Assembly (NCBI GenBank): GCA_947623455.1
Contig: OX392527.1
Location: forward strand, 13,698,001-13,762,000
Source: Mimachlamys varia
Taxonomy: Eukaryota; Mollusca; Bivalvia; Pectinida; Pectinidae
Reading direction: 5' to 3'
DNA: 64,000 nt
A program made the position numbers and the translations under genes. A model generated the notes under the pieces. The model made no database searches, was not told the DNA's origin, and was given only the letters and a program-made list of their open reading frames with translations. Below are positions 22,853 through 39,300 of this stretch, in pieces (the first letter of the stretch is position 1; the number at the start of each line of letters is the position of its first letter).

Positions 22853-24184
22853 ATGTAACAGATGAAGGATTAACAGAACAGACTGGTATTAGTGTGTCTA
22901 ACATAACCCGGTCAGCCTGTAGTATCTTACTGATCATCAGCTGGACAGTTACATATGAGTGTCATCATTAGTTATAAACAGTTATGTTTGTAGACGTAAA
23001 CGGCCTTAGATGTCGCATTGAGACCATTAATCCTACCATTGTCTAAATCAATCGAACATTTGAAAAATATACTGAGAAGAAATCTTTCCTCAATTACATG
23101 CACATAAGAACACGCTTGGGATGAAGGAACCTTATGGATAGTGTCCAAAGGTGATAATCGGTTTCCCAATGAAAGAAAACCATCAAATGAACGTGTGTCA
23201 AATATTTGTTAAAATCAACCTGCTTCTAAATAGCTGTGCATTCTGAAAAGAATTGGAAAGGGTCTCAGCAATCAAGGAAATATTTCGTTTTTGTAGGGTC
23301 TCAGCAATCAAGGAACGATTTAGTTTTTGTAGGAAAACTTTGTTTTAATCAGTTGATTGCATTTCTCTTCGGAATTCTCTTTTACGCAGATATGACTTAT
23401 GTTTTTATACACATCATTATGAAGCAAAACATGGCGGGTCAGATAGTGATCCCTGACCAAACAATAGAATACATGTGCGGGTAGAGGGGAGATTATCCGG
23501 TAAATAGGTCAGAAGATGTTGTGAATTATACAAGGTTCAACATCATGTAATTCTAAGAGCCGAGCAATTCATGATGAGTCCTGAGGATCACACACTGCTA
23601 CGTAGACAAGAAGCTCGCCACTATACATTTACTCGATTTAAAAGTCAAAATTTCATAATGTCGACAATTTTATGCTAAATTAAAGGACATTGTATAGCAA
23701 ATGTATTTAGTACTGTAAAGCTGGAACTCAAAGACATGAGCCATCTATCATAAGCCGTGCAGAATAGGAGTGACTGGGCAATACCGTTAGTTGTACCTCG
23801 TATGTAAGTTGTCGTGAAATCGTTACATTGTTTACAGAGAAGCTCCCTATTGATAAATTAGATATAAACTTCCTCCATTTAAGGCGGTTATGACTTGAAT
23901 TAATTGAAGTGATCCGACATACATAGCCAGAATTGAGAGCTGCCTTCATTAGGAACTAGCCATTTACTACGAGTACACATGAATAATGCATTAACAACGT
24001 CCAGGCTATAACTAATTCATCTCATCCTACCTATCCTTGTAATGAATAGTTATGATATATATTTAACTTTATCGATACTGCTTACGGCCTATGATTATTA
24101 GAAATCATTGATTTTCCTAATTGAACGCATATATCACATATACTAAAGTGATATACCTACAGACGGAACACAAGGCTGTATACG
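22853..24184. other. Intergenic stretch upstream of the WSC-like gene
   Basis: A roughly 40-bp segment beginning 'gggtctcagcaatcaaggaa' is duplicated in tandem at 23259-23332. Otherwise nothing was recognised, and no clear core promoter was identified upstream of 24185. Confidence 0.5.
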
Positions 24185-24311
24185 ATGGCAGAGAAGTTTC
24201 AATCACGAAAAGGAACAATTCTTTCAGCATTAACCAATTTCATTTTTCTCTCGCTGATTGTATTTGCTTTCCAATCAAAAGGTCTGACCAGGGATAATGC
24301 ATTCAAAAAAG
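24185..24311 (+). CDS. WSC-like gene, exon 1 (start, signal sequence)
   Basis: ATG at 24185 opens MAEKFQSRKGTILSALTNFI then FLSLIVFAF, a basic start followed by a hydrophobic core, so a signal peptide or signal anchor. Donor aaaaaag|gtaacg, phase 1. Confidence 0.75.
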
Positions 24312-27300
24312 GTAACGGTTGTTTTTGGTATATTTCTTTATTAGCGAGTTCTGTGTGAAATACTCAATCGTTCTCTATGCTGTGTATTCAGATCCTAGTA
24401 GATTTTCCTCTTTTATTTCTGATTTTTACATGTATTTCTCTAACCTATAATCAATATCTAAGCATTAGCAAGTCATCGTGAGTTCTTTGAAGTTTTGACA
24501 TAAGACATGTTTGTATTTCATTCATTTGATATTAATGTGGAAAGTGGTGAACATTTTCTCACATTTCAGTTTGAATAAGATACAGCTGTCTTCGGTAAGA
24601 AAGGGTGTAGTATTATAAGACTTTTTCATGACTAAGGGTGTAAGAAATTCCACCCAAGGGGTTTTCAAATTTGGTAAAACCAGAGGCTTAGCCGAGGGTT
24701 TTGCCAAATTTGAAAATCCCGAGGGCGGAATGTCGTGGAAGGTTTTAATTCATGACGTCGCCATTTTTCTATTTTCAGCATCCGATTTTATCAAACTCGT
24801 GGCGTCACATCATTGTTGCGCCATTGTGACGTCACGCCGTGGCAGTTTACATGGGTAGATTGTGTAATACAACTACAGCGATCAGAGGTATATTGACCTA
24901 GACAGGCCAGTATAACACACCAAGAAATAAGAAAAAAATATTTCATTTTTAAGTGTGTAATACTGGTCTGTCTATAGTAATACATATATGATCGCTGTCG
25001 TTGTATACTGGTCTGTTTAGGGCAATGCGTCTATGATCGCTGTTGTTGTATTACACATCTACTCATGTAATAATACACGACGTAACGTCACAATGGTTCA
25101 ATAATGACGTGACATCACGAAACGGTTAACTCTGATGTCAAAAAGAGAAAAAGGCGTCGTGGTGAAATTAAATCGTTCAAAATATTTAACTGTGAGCATT
25201 AGAAAGCTGGGGTTAATTTTTCTTTGCATTGTTTACAAATATGGGGTATGCTGACAGATTCATTTTCGTCAGGAAAGTTCAAGGGAAAAGTTGATATTTT
25301 CAAAATTGAAGCCAGTCAACACCTTTGGAAATTCCACCCTAAGTTTTTATTTTTATTCTAGCAAATCTGGGTCCGGAGAAGAAGATTGTTGAAATTGTAG
25401 CCAATTTGACCTTTTTGAGCCCCTCCCCACTGCCCCGGGGCGGGGTATGCTTAATTTAGTCTTATTTGTTCTTCAAAAAATATCTCAGAAAAAGGTGATA
25501 TTTTCAAAATGATAGCCCATCCAAATTTAGTTTCAGGATTTTTGAGCTTATTCTTGCTGCTGAAATGGGAGACAAATACTGTTTAATGATCACAGATGTA
25601 AGATAGGGAAACGCCACCCTCCGGATTTTCAAATTTGGCGAAACCCTCAAAAAAGCCGGAGGTTTTTACAACATTTGAAAACCCCTCGGGTGAAATTTCC
25701 CTGTCTTCATTGACCATGAAAGAGTCGCGAGTAATTGCCACAATGAGGGTATATATACAATGTTCTATAAAAATAAACTTTATTTATTTTACAACAATTA
25801 TGAAACAAGTTATCCATTTTATTTTAAACACTTATTTTGCATAAGAAAGATAAATTAAAGGAGTTGAATGTAGAAGCAGCTTCGGCTAGGATATCGAAGA
25901 ATATCTTCTTGGAGCAATCTGATTAAAATACAGATCCTTGTTCTCACTCCGTTTTACAAGGATCTTACAACATCCCATAAGAGGTCACGTTCAGATGACC
26001 TTTGTCGCCTCTTTACTTAACACTGAAATAATGTTCCAATGACCTGTCATCTTGCAGCAAGTCATTTCCTCACATTATTCCACATGAACTTTTTGGTGAC
26101 GAAATGACTATACGGACAAATGCGAATATGCAAGCTTTGTCGCCTCAAAATTTCACTGTCAAGATTCTGACAGTAGTAATTTGATTGGCTAATGCAAAAG
26201 GTAATCGGGACATGACCCCCTATGGGATTATCTCAGATCTTAACGGAGCATAGAGGAGTTTACAGAACGGCGCAGAGTTCAAGATATGATTTTAATCAGA
26301 TTGTTTTTGGAGAGACTTCTTGTCCAAGAGCGATGACATAAAACGTTCTGTAACACTTTCAAGAACCACATTGAGAGATGTGTAAAATATATGATATTGA
26401 TTCCGGGTTGTGATTAGTTATTAAAGGTGAATCCCTGGTGCATATACTGCTGATGCTGAAAGCTAATTCTACTTATGGGCTAGAAGACGTGATGTCGGAC
26501 TCCCCACCTTGCACGGACATGCAACGCTCCAAGTCTAGGTTTGATCGCCAAGTGATGGAGAGCGATTACTACGGGAGTACGTTGTTAGATCAGTGGAAAG
26601 AACACACTCCAGTGCACGTAAGTATACCTTAAAGATGACGTAACACACACATGTGCTGCACCTTTTATATTTAGTAATAGATACAGTATGCCGAAAAATG
26701 AATTAAATTGCACCATACAGCTGTTTCGTCCTCGGACTCTCCAGTGATGCTAGGGGTCAAAAGGTAGGAATCCAAAATTTCTAAACTAATGTAAAAAGCA
26801 GAAGAGTCAGGTGCGTAAAACCCTTTTAATTTATGAATTTAAAACTATAATTAAACTAGTTCTGTATGATTTATAATCGTGTACTACGAAAATGTGTATA
26901 TTATGTACCGTGCCACTACTCAAATGAGATTAACTGTGGCTATGGAGGCTCGCACAAGTATACTTTAAAGAACTAACCGTAGTTCTCACAAGTGCCGATA
27001 TACCTTAAAGAACTAACCGTAGTTACCACAAATATGCAATATATCTTAAACAACTAACCGTAATTCACACAAGTATGCCTTAAAGAAATAATCGTACTTC
27101 AATTAAGTTTAAACATATTTTTGATAAAGGGATATTCAGTAAGTTTTGCCAACTTATAAATGACTTATACAGATATTCAACAGTATAATAGAGAAGACAA
27201 TGCAGAGAGAGAGAGACTGATACAGACAAAGAGAGGGGGCGAAAAGGGTTTTTTCATCTTGCAACATGTAAAAGAAGTGACGGAGACTGTGTTTCGGATC

Positions 27301-30300
27301 ATCCCGACACAGACAGACGCTACGTTATGGGTCGGGAATGAACAGAAACACAACCTATAAATGTTTCGGATGTATCCAATATGGAATTGATTCATTATTT
27401 ATTTTAAAATGCACATATATATACAAGTTAATGATGGATACTTCATTTAGCTAATATAATAAGACGGGGTAAAGAGACGGGGTGGGGTAGCAAATGATAG
27501 CTAGTCGAGTGTACCCGACCTTCTCAGGAAAAGTTGTGCAGCTTTGACACATAAGTACATAAGTATACCTTAAATAACTTAGCGTAGTTCACGTAAGTAT
27601 ACCTTAATTAATATCCCATCTGAGTTCCTTATAAATTTACTTTAAACAACAAATTTAAGTTAATATGAGTTTATCTCGAAGAACACTCATACATAATGTA
27701 GTTCAGGACAGTACTCGGGTGATCATGAAACACCCAATCTATAGCGAAAAAATTACTCATGCATTATTGCGTTTCCCTTAAATATTCAAATGTGAAAAAA
27801 ATCAAAATTTTAAATGACTTATTTTTATCATGGAGAAAATTAACTTATAAACCTGGTTTATAATTCTGTTCAACAGCTAAGTCTACTACTTACCAACTAC
27901 AGAGGTGATATCCTATGGTCTAGCAGTTTTCGAGTTCAAGACAAGAACTCGTCAATGGTCCATACCTGGTTTAAATCCGAAAACATTGTCCAGCTAGACG
28001 ACTTCAATGACAGTCCGGAACCATCAGATACCCTCGCTACAAACATTGAGTAAGATTGCATTGATAAGAAAGGAAACCTAATGATGTAGTATCGGTATCT
28101 ATATATGTATGAGCAAACCCGCTAGTTGATAAAGGAACACGAAGAGAAACGTTATGTTATTGCACTACATTTATGTCATGATGTGTCCGGTGCAGTCACC
28201 TATTTCAAAATATGCTATTCACGGTCAAACTCAGCAGTATCTATACCGAATGGCTTACAATCTAAACTGGTAACTATTCTCATTCCCTAAATATGTTATA
28301 TAAATAGCAGTTGCATTCCAGGTTGCTGAATAGCTAGTTTAAGTATGTGCCCGTTGTTTTACAGAATACCTGGTTTCTCAGCTGTCCTACAACACCAATC
28401 CTACAACAACACCGCCTATCTAGGACTCGTACAAAGACGAGACAACGCTACACACTGCTCTAAGGTTCCGTCGTTTTTCTATTTTTCAGATTCTTCCAGC
28501 AGTACATTTCAAATACGACAAGGTAACGCAAAATATTCCACTTTTACCCATTAACTTAAAAAACGCTAAAAAAGCTTTTCAAGATGTTGTGCAACATAAT
28601 TATGTAAATAGACATTTATTTTCAGTTTATAAATGTTACGTAAACGTCTAGCTTTAATTACATTGAGCGTATTTCTCTAGAAGTGGAATTATTTTATTTT
28701 TTCCTTATAATTAGAGCTATGCTTTGGTTATGTGTATACATTTGTAGTTATATAGAAACGTTATATATTTTTCAGCAGTTGTTCTAAAGTGAGTTTTTTT
28801 AACTTTCATTTATCACTCGAGAACAGAATCGCGCAGTAGGCCTTTATCTATATGATTAACTTTCATAAGGACAAATTAAACGCATAGTAAATAAAAGTTT
28901 ATCCTTATGTCTTTATTTATTTATCTATTTATTGAATTCAGTTTTCCAGTAATGCTTATGTTGATATAATATATAATTGGTAGAACAAAACACGGATTTC
29001 CAATACGTTGGATGCTACGATCCCGGTTATCTGGCGGATTATGTATATGACAAGCCTCGTGACCTAAGCCAATGTCACGCAGTGTGTTCAGGAGCTGGGT
29101 ACAGATACTTTGGATTCCTTCAGGTGTGTATTACTTATCCGTAAAACGACAGTCTCCTGACAGCAAACATCTCAGTAGAATGCTTATTGTTACATTGTTC
29201 ACGAAACGCAAATGAGAATATCATTATGTAATTATTCTATAGGAAATATTGGAAGAATCATAATGATATCGTGCGTAACTAACCACGTACTGTTTGTTAT
29301 TGAAGTGATTTAATTCTTAGTTTCCATTTTGATTGTCGATTGACATATCTTCTTCCACGTAACGTCAATAGCTTTTGCCTTGTAAGAAAAAGAAATGACA
29401 GTTCTGTCAAACATGAATTGCCATATTTCAATGCAGAAGGCAGGATGTATTTCTAGAATGAGCAAGTTATTTTTCACAAGTGGGATGATTCTTTTTACAT
29501 ACATATATTTTACGAGAGCGTAATAAAGTGAATTTCTTTAATTTTGTGAGAGAAATTTAACTCTTATTCACTTAAGAATTTATGAAGACAAAGAAATCCG
29601 GTCAGGGAGGGATTTATCTTATTATTCTAGAAAGAACACGTACAAGAACCGCTTGTTTCAGACAATACACTTTATATTCCCTGTTTTATTTATCAACAGT
29701 AAAAACAATCTGACTGAAATGCAGGTCCTAATTGTCGCTCCTTTCCTTTCCGTAAACATGCAATATGGGATGTTGAATGTAAATGTTGGTGTGCGAAAAG
29801 GCTTGCACAATCATTTGTGTTCGCAACGTGATTTCGTAACAACAAGATAATAGGCATGTTTTGACGAAGTGACTTGAAGCAAATGACAGCGTCCATCTAT
29901 ACACAGTGAGAATAAGCATCCACCTTTTAATCCTAATGCCCATAGAATGATATCTCGTTTTTTTTAATATGCTCATTAGTATGCCTGCTTGTTGTGATTG
30001 AGAATTATGCCTCAGTTCTCACTTTGTGACCATGACATTTACTTGGATATGACCTAGATTTTCACGGCACTTATTCTTCCGGAACACATAGTCTTGTTAT
30101 CTCATACTTTTTCAAGGTTCTCCATGTAAATCTCTCCTTTGTCCATATTGTTCCCCGAGTTTTATCGATTTGTAGTTCTAATTATGGTGTTGTTGGCGCG
30201 TCTGTATTCTCAGTATAAGTGATATTTTACATGTGAATTCTTACATCAGTATGTTTAATGCAGGTGACACCATTCTAGCCTGACTTTTTCAGAATAACAA

Positions 30301-33300
30301 CACATGTTACTATATCCCTGACCCAAAACTAGTTCCTTCTTCTGGAGCCACATATGACAATTGCACACTTATCGCCGGGTACATAATGTCAGGTATGTCT
30401 GTTTGGGTTCTGTTACAGTAAGACGTGTAATTTATGCTGAACCGGTATCTCAATACATATACCCCCACACAGAATTTTGACATATTTTGCATAATTATCA
30501 TTAAGAAAGAATTTATTACTTTTTAAATGTGATTAAATCGGTAGCATTGGGTCTCCGGACTGTAAATGTATCGTTATATCGTTTACATTAAGGTCACTGG
30601 ACTGTGAATGTATAATTATATCGTTTACATTAAGGTCACTGGACTGTGAATGTATAATTATACCGTTTACATTAAGGTCACTGGACTGTGAATGTATAAT
30701 TATATCGTTTACATTAAGGTCACCAGACTGTGAATGTATAATTATATCGTTTACATTAAGGTCACTGGACTGTGAATGTATAATTATATCGTTTACATTA
30801 AGGTCACTGGACTGTGAATGTATAATTATACCGTTTACATTAAGGTCACAGGACTGTGAATGTATAATTATATTGTTTACATTAAGGTCACAGGACTGTG
30901 AATGTATAATTATATCGTTTACATTAAGGTCACTGGACTGTGAATGTATAATTATATCGTTTACATTAAGGTCACTGGACTGTGAATGTATAATTATACC
31001 GTTTACATTAAGGTCACTGGACTGTGAATGTATAATTATATCGTTTACATTAAGGTCACCAGACTGTGAATGTATAATTATATCGTTTACATTAAGGTCA
31101 CTGGACTGTGAATGTATAATTATATCGTTTACATTAAGGTCACTGGACTGTGAATGTATAATTATACCGTTTACATTAAGGTCACAGGACTGTGAATGTA
31201 TAATTATATTGTTTACATTAAGGTCACTGGACTGTGAATGTATAATTATATCGTTTACATTAAGGTCACTGGACTGTGAATGTATAATTATATCGTTTAC
31301 ATTAAGGTCACTGGACTGTGAATGTATAATTATATCGTTTACATTAAGGTCACTGGACTGTGAATGTATAATTATACCGTTTACATTAAGGTCACTGGAC
31401 TGTGAATGTATAATTATATCGTTTACATTAAGGTCACCAGACTGTGAATGTATAATTATATCGTTTACATTAAGGTCACTGGACTGTGAATGTATAATTA
31501 TATCGTTTACATTAAGGTCACTGGACTGTGAATGTATAATTATATAGTTTACATTAAGGTCACTGGACTGTGAATGTATAATTATATCGTTTACATTAAG
31601 GTTAACAGACTGTAAATGTATCATTGTATCGTTTACATTAAGGTCACCAGACTGTAAATGTATAATTATATTGTTTACATTAAGGTCACAGGACTGTGAA
31701 TGTATAATTATATCGTTTACATTAAGGTCACTGGACTGTGAATGTATAATTATATCGTTTACATTAAGGTCACCAGACTGTAAATGTATCATTAAATCGG
31801 TTACATTAAGGTTACTAGACTGTGAATGTATAATTATATCGGTTACATTAAGGTTAACAGACTGTAAATGTATCGTTATATCGGTTACATTAAGGTTACT
31901 AGACTGTGAATGTATAATTATATCGGTTACATTCAGGTCACTGGACTGTGAATGTATAATTATATCGTTTACATTAAGGTTAACGGACTGTGAATGTATC
32001 ATTATATCGTTTACATTAAGGTCACTGGACTGTGAATGTATAATTATATCGTTATCATTAAGGTCACAGGACTGTGGATGTATAATTTTATCGTTTACAT
32101 TAAGGTTACCAGACTGTGAATGTATCATTATATTGTTAACATTAAGGTCACCAGACTGTAAATGTATAATTATATTGTTTACATTAAGGTCACCAGACTG
32201 TGAATGTATAATTATATCGTTAACCTTAAGGTCACCAGACTGTAAATGTATAATTATATCGTTTACATTAAGGTCACTGGACTGTGAATGTATAATTATA
32301 TCGTTTACATTAAGGTCACTGGACTGTGAATGTATAATTATATCGTTTACATTAAGGTCACTGGACTGTGAATGTATAATTATACCGTTTACATTAAGGT
32401 CACTGGACTGTGAATGTATAATTATATCGTTTACATTAAGGTCACCAGACTGTGAATGTATAATTATATCGTTTACATTAAGGTCACTGGACTGTGAATG
32501 TATAATTATATCGTTTACATTAAGGTCACTGGACTGTGAATGTATAATTATATAGTTTACATTAAGGTCACTGGACTGTGAATGTATAATTATATCGTTC
32601 ACATTAAGGTTAACAGACTGTAAATGTATCATTGTATCGTTTACATTAAGGTCACCAGACTGTAAATGTATAATTATATTGTTTACATTAAGGTCACTGG
32701 ACTGTGAATGTATAATTATATCGTTTACATTAAGGTCACCAGACTGTAAATGTATCATTAAATCGGTTACATTAAGGTCACTGGACTGTGAATGTATAAT
32801 TATATCGTTTACATTAAGGTCACTGGACTGTGAATGTATAATTATACCGTTTACATTAAGGTCACTGGACTGTGAATGTATAATTATATCGTTTACATTA
32901 AGGTCACCAGACTGTGAATGTATAATTATATCGTTTACATTAAGGTCACTGGACTGTGAATGTATAATTATATCGTTTACATTAAGGTCACTGGACTGTG
33001 AATGTATAATTATATAGTTTACATTAAGGTCACTGGACTGTGAATGTATAATTATATCGTTTACATTAAGGTTAACAGACTGTAAATGTATCATTGTATC
33101 GTTTACATTAAGGTCACAGGACTGTGAATGTATAATTATATCGTTTACATTAAGGTCACTGGACTGTGAATGTATAATTATATCGTTTACATTAAGGTCA
33201 CCAGACTGTAAATGTATCATTAAATCGGTTACATTAAGGTTACTAGACTGTGAATGTATAATTATATCGGTTACATTAAGGTTAACAGACTGTAAATGTA

Positions 33301-36300
33301 TCGTTATATCGGTTACATTAAGGTTACTAGACTGTGAATGTATAATTATATCGGTTACATTCAGGTCACCAGACTGTGAATGTATAATTATATCGTTTAC
33401 ATTAAGGTTAACGGACTGTGAATGTATCATTATATCGTTTACATTAAGGTCACTGGACTGTGAATGTATAATTATATCGTTATCATTAAGGTCACAGGAC
33501 TGTGGATGTATAATTTTATCGTTTACATTAAGGTTACCAGACTGTGAATGTATCATTATATTGTTAACATTAAGGTCACCAGACTGTAAATGTATAATTA
33601 TATTGTTTACATTAAGGTCACCAGACTGTGAATGTATAATTATATCGTTAACCTTAAGGTCACCAGACTGTAAATGTATAATTATATCGTTTACATTAAG
33701 GTCACTGGACTGTGAATGTATAATTATATCTGTTACATTAAGGTTACCAGACTGTAAATGTATAATTATAATGTTAACATTACGGTCACCAGACTGTGAA
33801 TGTATAATTATATCGTTTAACTTAAGGTCACCAGACTGTAAATGTATAATTTTATCGTTTACATTAAGGTCACTGGACTGTAAATGTATAATTATATCGT
33901 TTACATTAAGGTCACTGGACTGTGAATGTATAATTATATCGTTTAACTTAAGGTCACCAGACTGGAAATGTATAATTATATCGTTTACATTAAGGTTACC
34001 AGAATGTGAATGTATCATTATATTGTTTACATTAAGGTCACCAGACTGTAAATGTATTATTATATTGTTTACATCAAGGTTACCAGACTGTAAATGTATA
34101 ATTATATCGTTTACATTAAGGTCACCAGACTGTGAATGTATAATTATATTGTTTACATTAAGGTCACCAGACTGTAAATGTATAATTATATCGTTTACAT
34201 TAAGGTCACAGGACTGTGAATGTATAATTATATCGTTTACATTAAGGTCACCAGACTGTGAATGTATCATTATATTGTTTACATTAAGGTCACCAGACTG
34301 TGAATGTATAATTATATTGTTTACATTAAGGTCACCGGACTGTGAATGTATAATTATATCGTTTACATTAAGGTCACCAGACTGTGAATGTATAATTATA
34401 TCGTTTACATTAAGGTCACTGGACTGTGAATGTATCATTATATTGTTTACATTAAGGTTACCAGACTGTGAATGTATAATTATATTGTTTACATTAAGGT
34501 CACAGGACTGTGAATGTATAATTATATCGTTTACATTAAGGTCACTGGACTGTGAATGTATAATTATATCGTTTACATTAAGGTCACCAGACTGTAAATG
34601 TATCATTAAATCGGTTACATTAAGGTTACTAGACTGTGAATGTATAATTATATCGGTTACATTAAGGTTAACAGACTGTAAATGTATCGTTATATCGGTT
34701 ACATTAAGGTTACTAGACTGTGAATGTATAATTATATCGGTTACATTCAGGTCACCAGACTGTGAATGTATAATTATATCGTTTACATTAAGGTCACTGG
34801 ACTGTGAATGTATAATTATATCGTTTACATTAAGGTCACCAGACTGTGAATGTATAATTATATCGTTATCATTAAGGTCACAGGACTGTGGATGTATAAT
34901 TTTATCGTTTACATTAAGGTTACCAGACTGTGAATGTATCATTATATTGTTAACATTAAGGTCACCAGACTGTAAATGTATAATTATATTGTTTACATTA
35001 AGGTCACCAGACTGTGAATGTATAATTATATCGTTAACCTTAAGGTCACCAGACTGTAAATGTATAATTATATCGTTTACATTAAGGTCACTGGACTGTG
35101 AATGTATAATTATATCTGTTACATTAAGGTTACCAGACTGTAAATGTATAATTATAATGTTAACATTACGGTCACCAGACTGTGAATGTATAATTATATC
35201 GTTTAACTTAAGGTCACCAGACTGTAAATGTATAATTTTATCGTTTACATTAAGGTCACTGGACTGTAAATGTATAATTATATTGTTTACATTAAGGTCA
35301 CAGGACTGTGAATGTATAATTATATCGTTTACATTAAGGTCACTGGACTGTGAATGTATAATTATATCGTTTACATTAAGGTCACTGGACTGTGAATGTA
35401 TAATTATATCGTTTACATTAAGGTCACTGGACTGTGAATGTATAATTATACCGTTTACATTAAGGTCACTGGACTGTGAATGTATAATTATATCGTTTAC
35501 ATTAAGGTCACCAGACTGTGAATGTATAATTATATCGTTTACATTAAGGTCACTGGACTGTGAATGTATAATTATATCGTTTACATTAAGGTCACTGGAC
35601 TGTGAATGTATAATTATATAGTTTACATTAAGGTCACTGGACTGTGAATGTATAATTATATCGTTTACATTAAGGTTAACAGACTGTAAATGTATCATTG
35701 TATCGTTTACATTAAGGTCACCAGACTGTAAATGTATAATTATATTGTTTACATTAAGGTCACAGGACTGTGAATGTATAATTATATCGTTTACATTAAG
35801 GTCACTGGACTGTGAATGTATAATTATATCGTTTACATTAAGGTTACCAGACTGTGAATGTATCATTATATTGTTAACATTAAGGTCACCAGACTGTAAA
35901 TGTATAATTATATTGTTTACATTAAGGTCACCAGACTGTGAATGTATAATTATATCGTTAACCTTAAGGTCACCAGACTGTAAATGTATAATTATATCGT
36001 TTACATTAAGGTCACTGGACTGTGAATGTATAATTATATCTGTTACATTAAGGTTACCAGACTGTAAATGTATAATTATAATGTTAACATTACGGTCACC
36101 AGACTGTGAATGTATAATTATATCGTTTAACTTAAGGTCACCAGACTGTAAATGTATAATTTTATCGTTTACATTAAGGTCACTGGACTGTAAATGTATA
36201 ATTATATCGTTTACATTAAGGTCACTGGACTGTGAATGTATAATTATATCGTTTAACTTAAGGTCACCAGACTGGAAATGTATAATTATATCGTTTACAT

Positions 36301-39300
36301 TAAGGTTACCAGAATGTGAATGTATCATTATATTGTTTACATTAAGGTCACCAGACTGTAAATGTATTATTATATTGTTTACATCAAGGTTACCAGACTG
36401 TAAATGTATAATTATATCGTTTACATTAAGGTCACCAGACTGTGAATGTATAATTATATTGTTTACATTAAGGTCACCAGACTGTAAATGTATAATTATA
36501 TCGTTTACATTAAGGTCACAGGACTGTGAATGTATAATTATATCGTTTACATTAAGGTCACCAGACTGTGAATGTATCATTATATTGTTTACATTAAGGT
36601 CACCAGACTGTGAATGTATAATTATATTGTTTACATTAAGGTCACCGGACTGTGAATGTATAATTATATCGTTTACATTAAGGTCACCAGACTGTGAATG
36701 TATAATTATATCGTTTACATTAAGGTCACTGGACTGTGAATGTATCATTATATTGTTTACATTAAGGTTACCAGACTGTGAATGTATAATTATATTGTTT
36801 ACATTAAGGTCACAGGACTGTGAATGTATAATTATATCGTTTACATTAAGGTCACTGGACTGTGAATGTATAATTATATCGTTTACATTAAGGTCACCAG
36901 ACTGTAAATGTATCATTAAATCGGTTACATTAAGGTTACTAGACTGTGAATGTATAATTATATCGGTTACATTAAGGTTAACAGACTGTAAATGTATCGT
37001 TATATCGGTTACATTAAGGTTACTAGACTGTGAATGTATAATTATATCGGTTACATTCAGGTCACCAGACTGTGAATGTATAATTATATCGTTTACATTA
37101 AGGTTAACGGACTGTGAATGTATCATTATATCGTTTACATTAAGGTCACTGGACTGTGAATGTATAATTATATCGTTATCATTAAGGTCACAGGACTGTG
37201 GATGTATAATTTTATCGTTTACATTAAGGTTACCAGACTGTGAATGTATCATTATATTGTTAACATTAAGGTCACCAGACTGTAAATGTATAATTATATT
37301 GTTTACATTAAGGTCACCAGACTGTGAATGTATAATTATATCGTTAACCTTAAGGTCACCAGACTGTAAATGTATAATTATATCGTTTACATTAAGGTCA
37401 CTGGACTGTGAATGTATAATTATATCTGTTACATTAAGGTTACCAGACTGTAAATGTATAATTATAATGTTAACATTACGGTCACCAGACTGTGAATGTA
37501 TAATTATATCGTTTAACTTAAGGTCACCAGACTGTAAATGTATAATTTTATCGTTTACATTAAGGTCACTGGACTGTAAATGTATAATTATATTGTTTAC
37601 ATTAAGGTCACAGGACTGTGAATGTATAATTATATCGTTTACATTAAGGTCACTGGACTGTGAATGTATAATTATATCGTTTACATTAAGGTCACTGGAC
37701 TGTGAATGTATAATTATATCGTTTACATTAAGGTCACTGGACTGTGAATGTATAATTATACCGTTTACATTAAGGTCACTGGACTGTGAATGTATAATTA
37801 TATCGTTTACATTAAGGTCACCAGACTGTGAATGTATAATTATATCGTTTACATTAAGGTCACTGGACTGTGAATGTATAATTATATCGTTTACATTAAG
37901 GTCACTGGACTGTGAATGTATAATTATATAGTTTACATTAAGGTCACTGGACTGTGAATGTATAATTCTATCGTTTACATTAAGGTTAACAGACTGTAAA
38001 TGTATCATTGTATCGTTTACATTAAGGTCACCAGACTGTAAATGTATAATTATATTGTTTACATTAAGGTCACAGGACTGTGAATGTATAATTATATCGT
38101 TTACATTAAGGTCACTGGACTGTGAATGTATAATTATATCGTTTACATTAAGGTCACCAGACTGTAAATGTATCATTAAATCGGTTACATTAAGGTTACT
38201 AGACTGTGAATGTATAATTATATCGGTTACATTAAGGTTAACAGACTGTAAATGTATCGTTATATCGGTTACATTAAGGTTACTAGACTGTGAATGTATA
38301 ATTATATCGGTTACATTCAGGTCACCAGACTGTGAATGTATAATTATATCGTTTACATTAAGGTTAACGGACTGTGAATGTATCATTATATCGTTTACAT
38401 TAAGGTCACTGGACTGTGAATGTATAATTATATCGTTATCATTAAGGTCACAGGACTGTGGATGTATAATTTTATCGTTTACATTAAGGTTACCAGACTG
38501 TGAATGTATCATTATATTGTTAACATTAAGGTCACCAGACTGTAAATGTATAATTATATTGTTTACATTAAGGTCACCAGACTGTGAATGTATAATTATA
38601 TCGTTAACCTTAAGGTCACCAGACTGTAAATGTATAATTATATCGTTTACATTAAGGTCACTGGACTGTGAATGTATAATTATATCTGTTACATTAAGGT
38701 TACCAGACTGTAAATGTATAATTATAATGTTAACATTACGGTCACCAGACTGTGAATGTATAATTATATCGTTTAACTTAAGGTCACCAGACTGTAAATG
38801 TATAATTTTATCGTTTACATTAAGGTCACTGGACTGTAAATGTATCATTATATCGTTTACATTAAGGTCACTGGACTGTGAATGTATAATTATATCGTTT
38901 AACTTAAGGTCACCAGACTGGAAATGTATAATTATATCGTTTACATTAAGGTTACCAGAATGTGAATGTATCATTATATTGTTTACATTAAGGTCACCAG
39001 ACTGTAAATGTATTATTATATTGTTTACATCAAGGTTACCAGACTGTAAATGTATAATTATATCGTTTACATTAAGGTCACCAGACTGTGAATGTATAAT
39101 TATATTGTTTACATTAAGGTCACCAGACTGTAAATGTATAATTATATCGTTTACATTAAGGTCACAGGACTGTGAATGTATAATTATATCGTTTACATTA
39201 AGGTCACCAGACTGTGAATGTATCATTATATTGTTTACATTAAGGTCACCAGACTGTGAATGTATAATTATATTGTTTACATTAAGGTCACCGGACTGTG

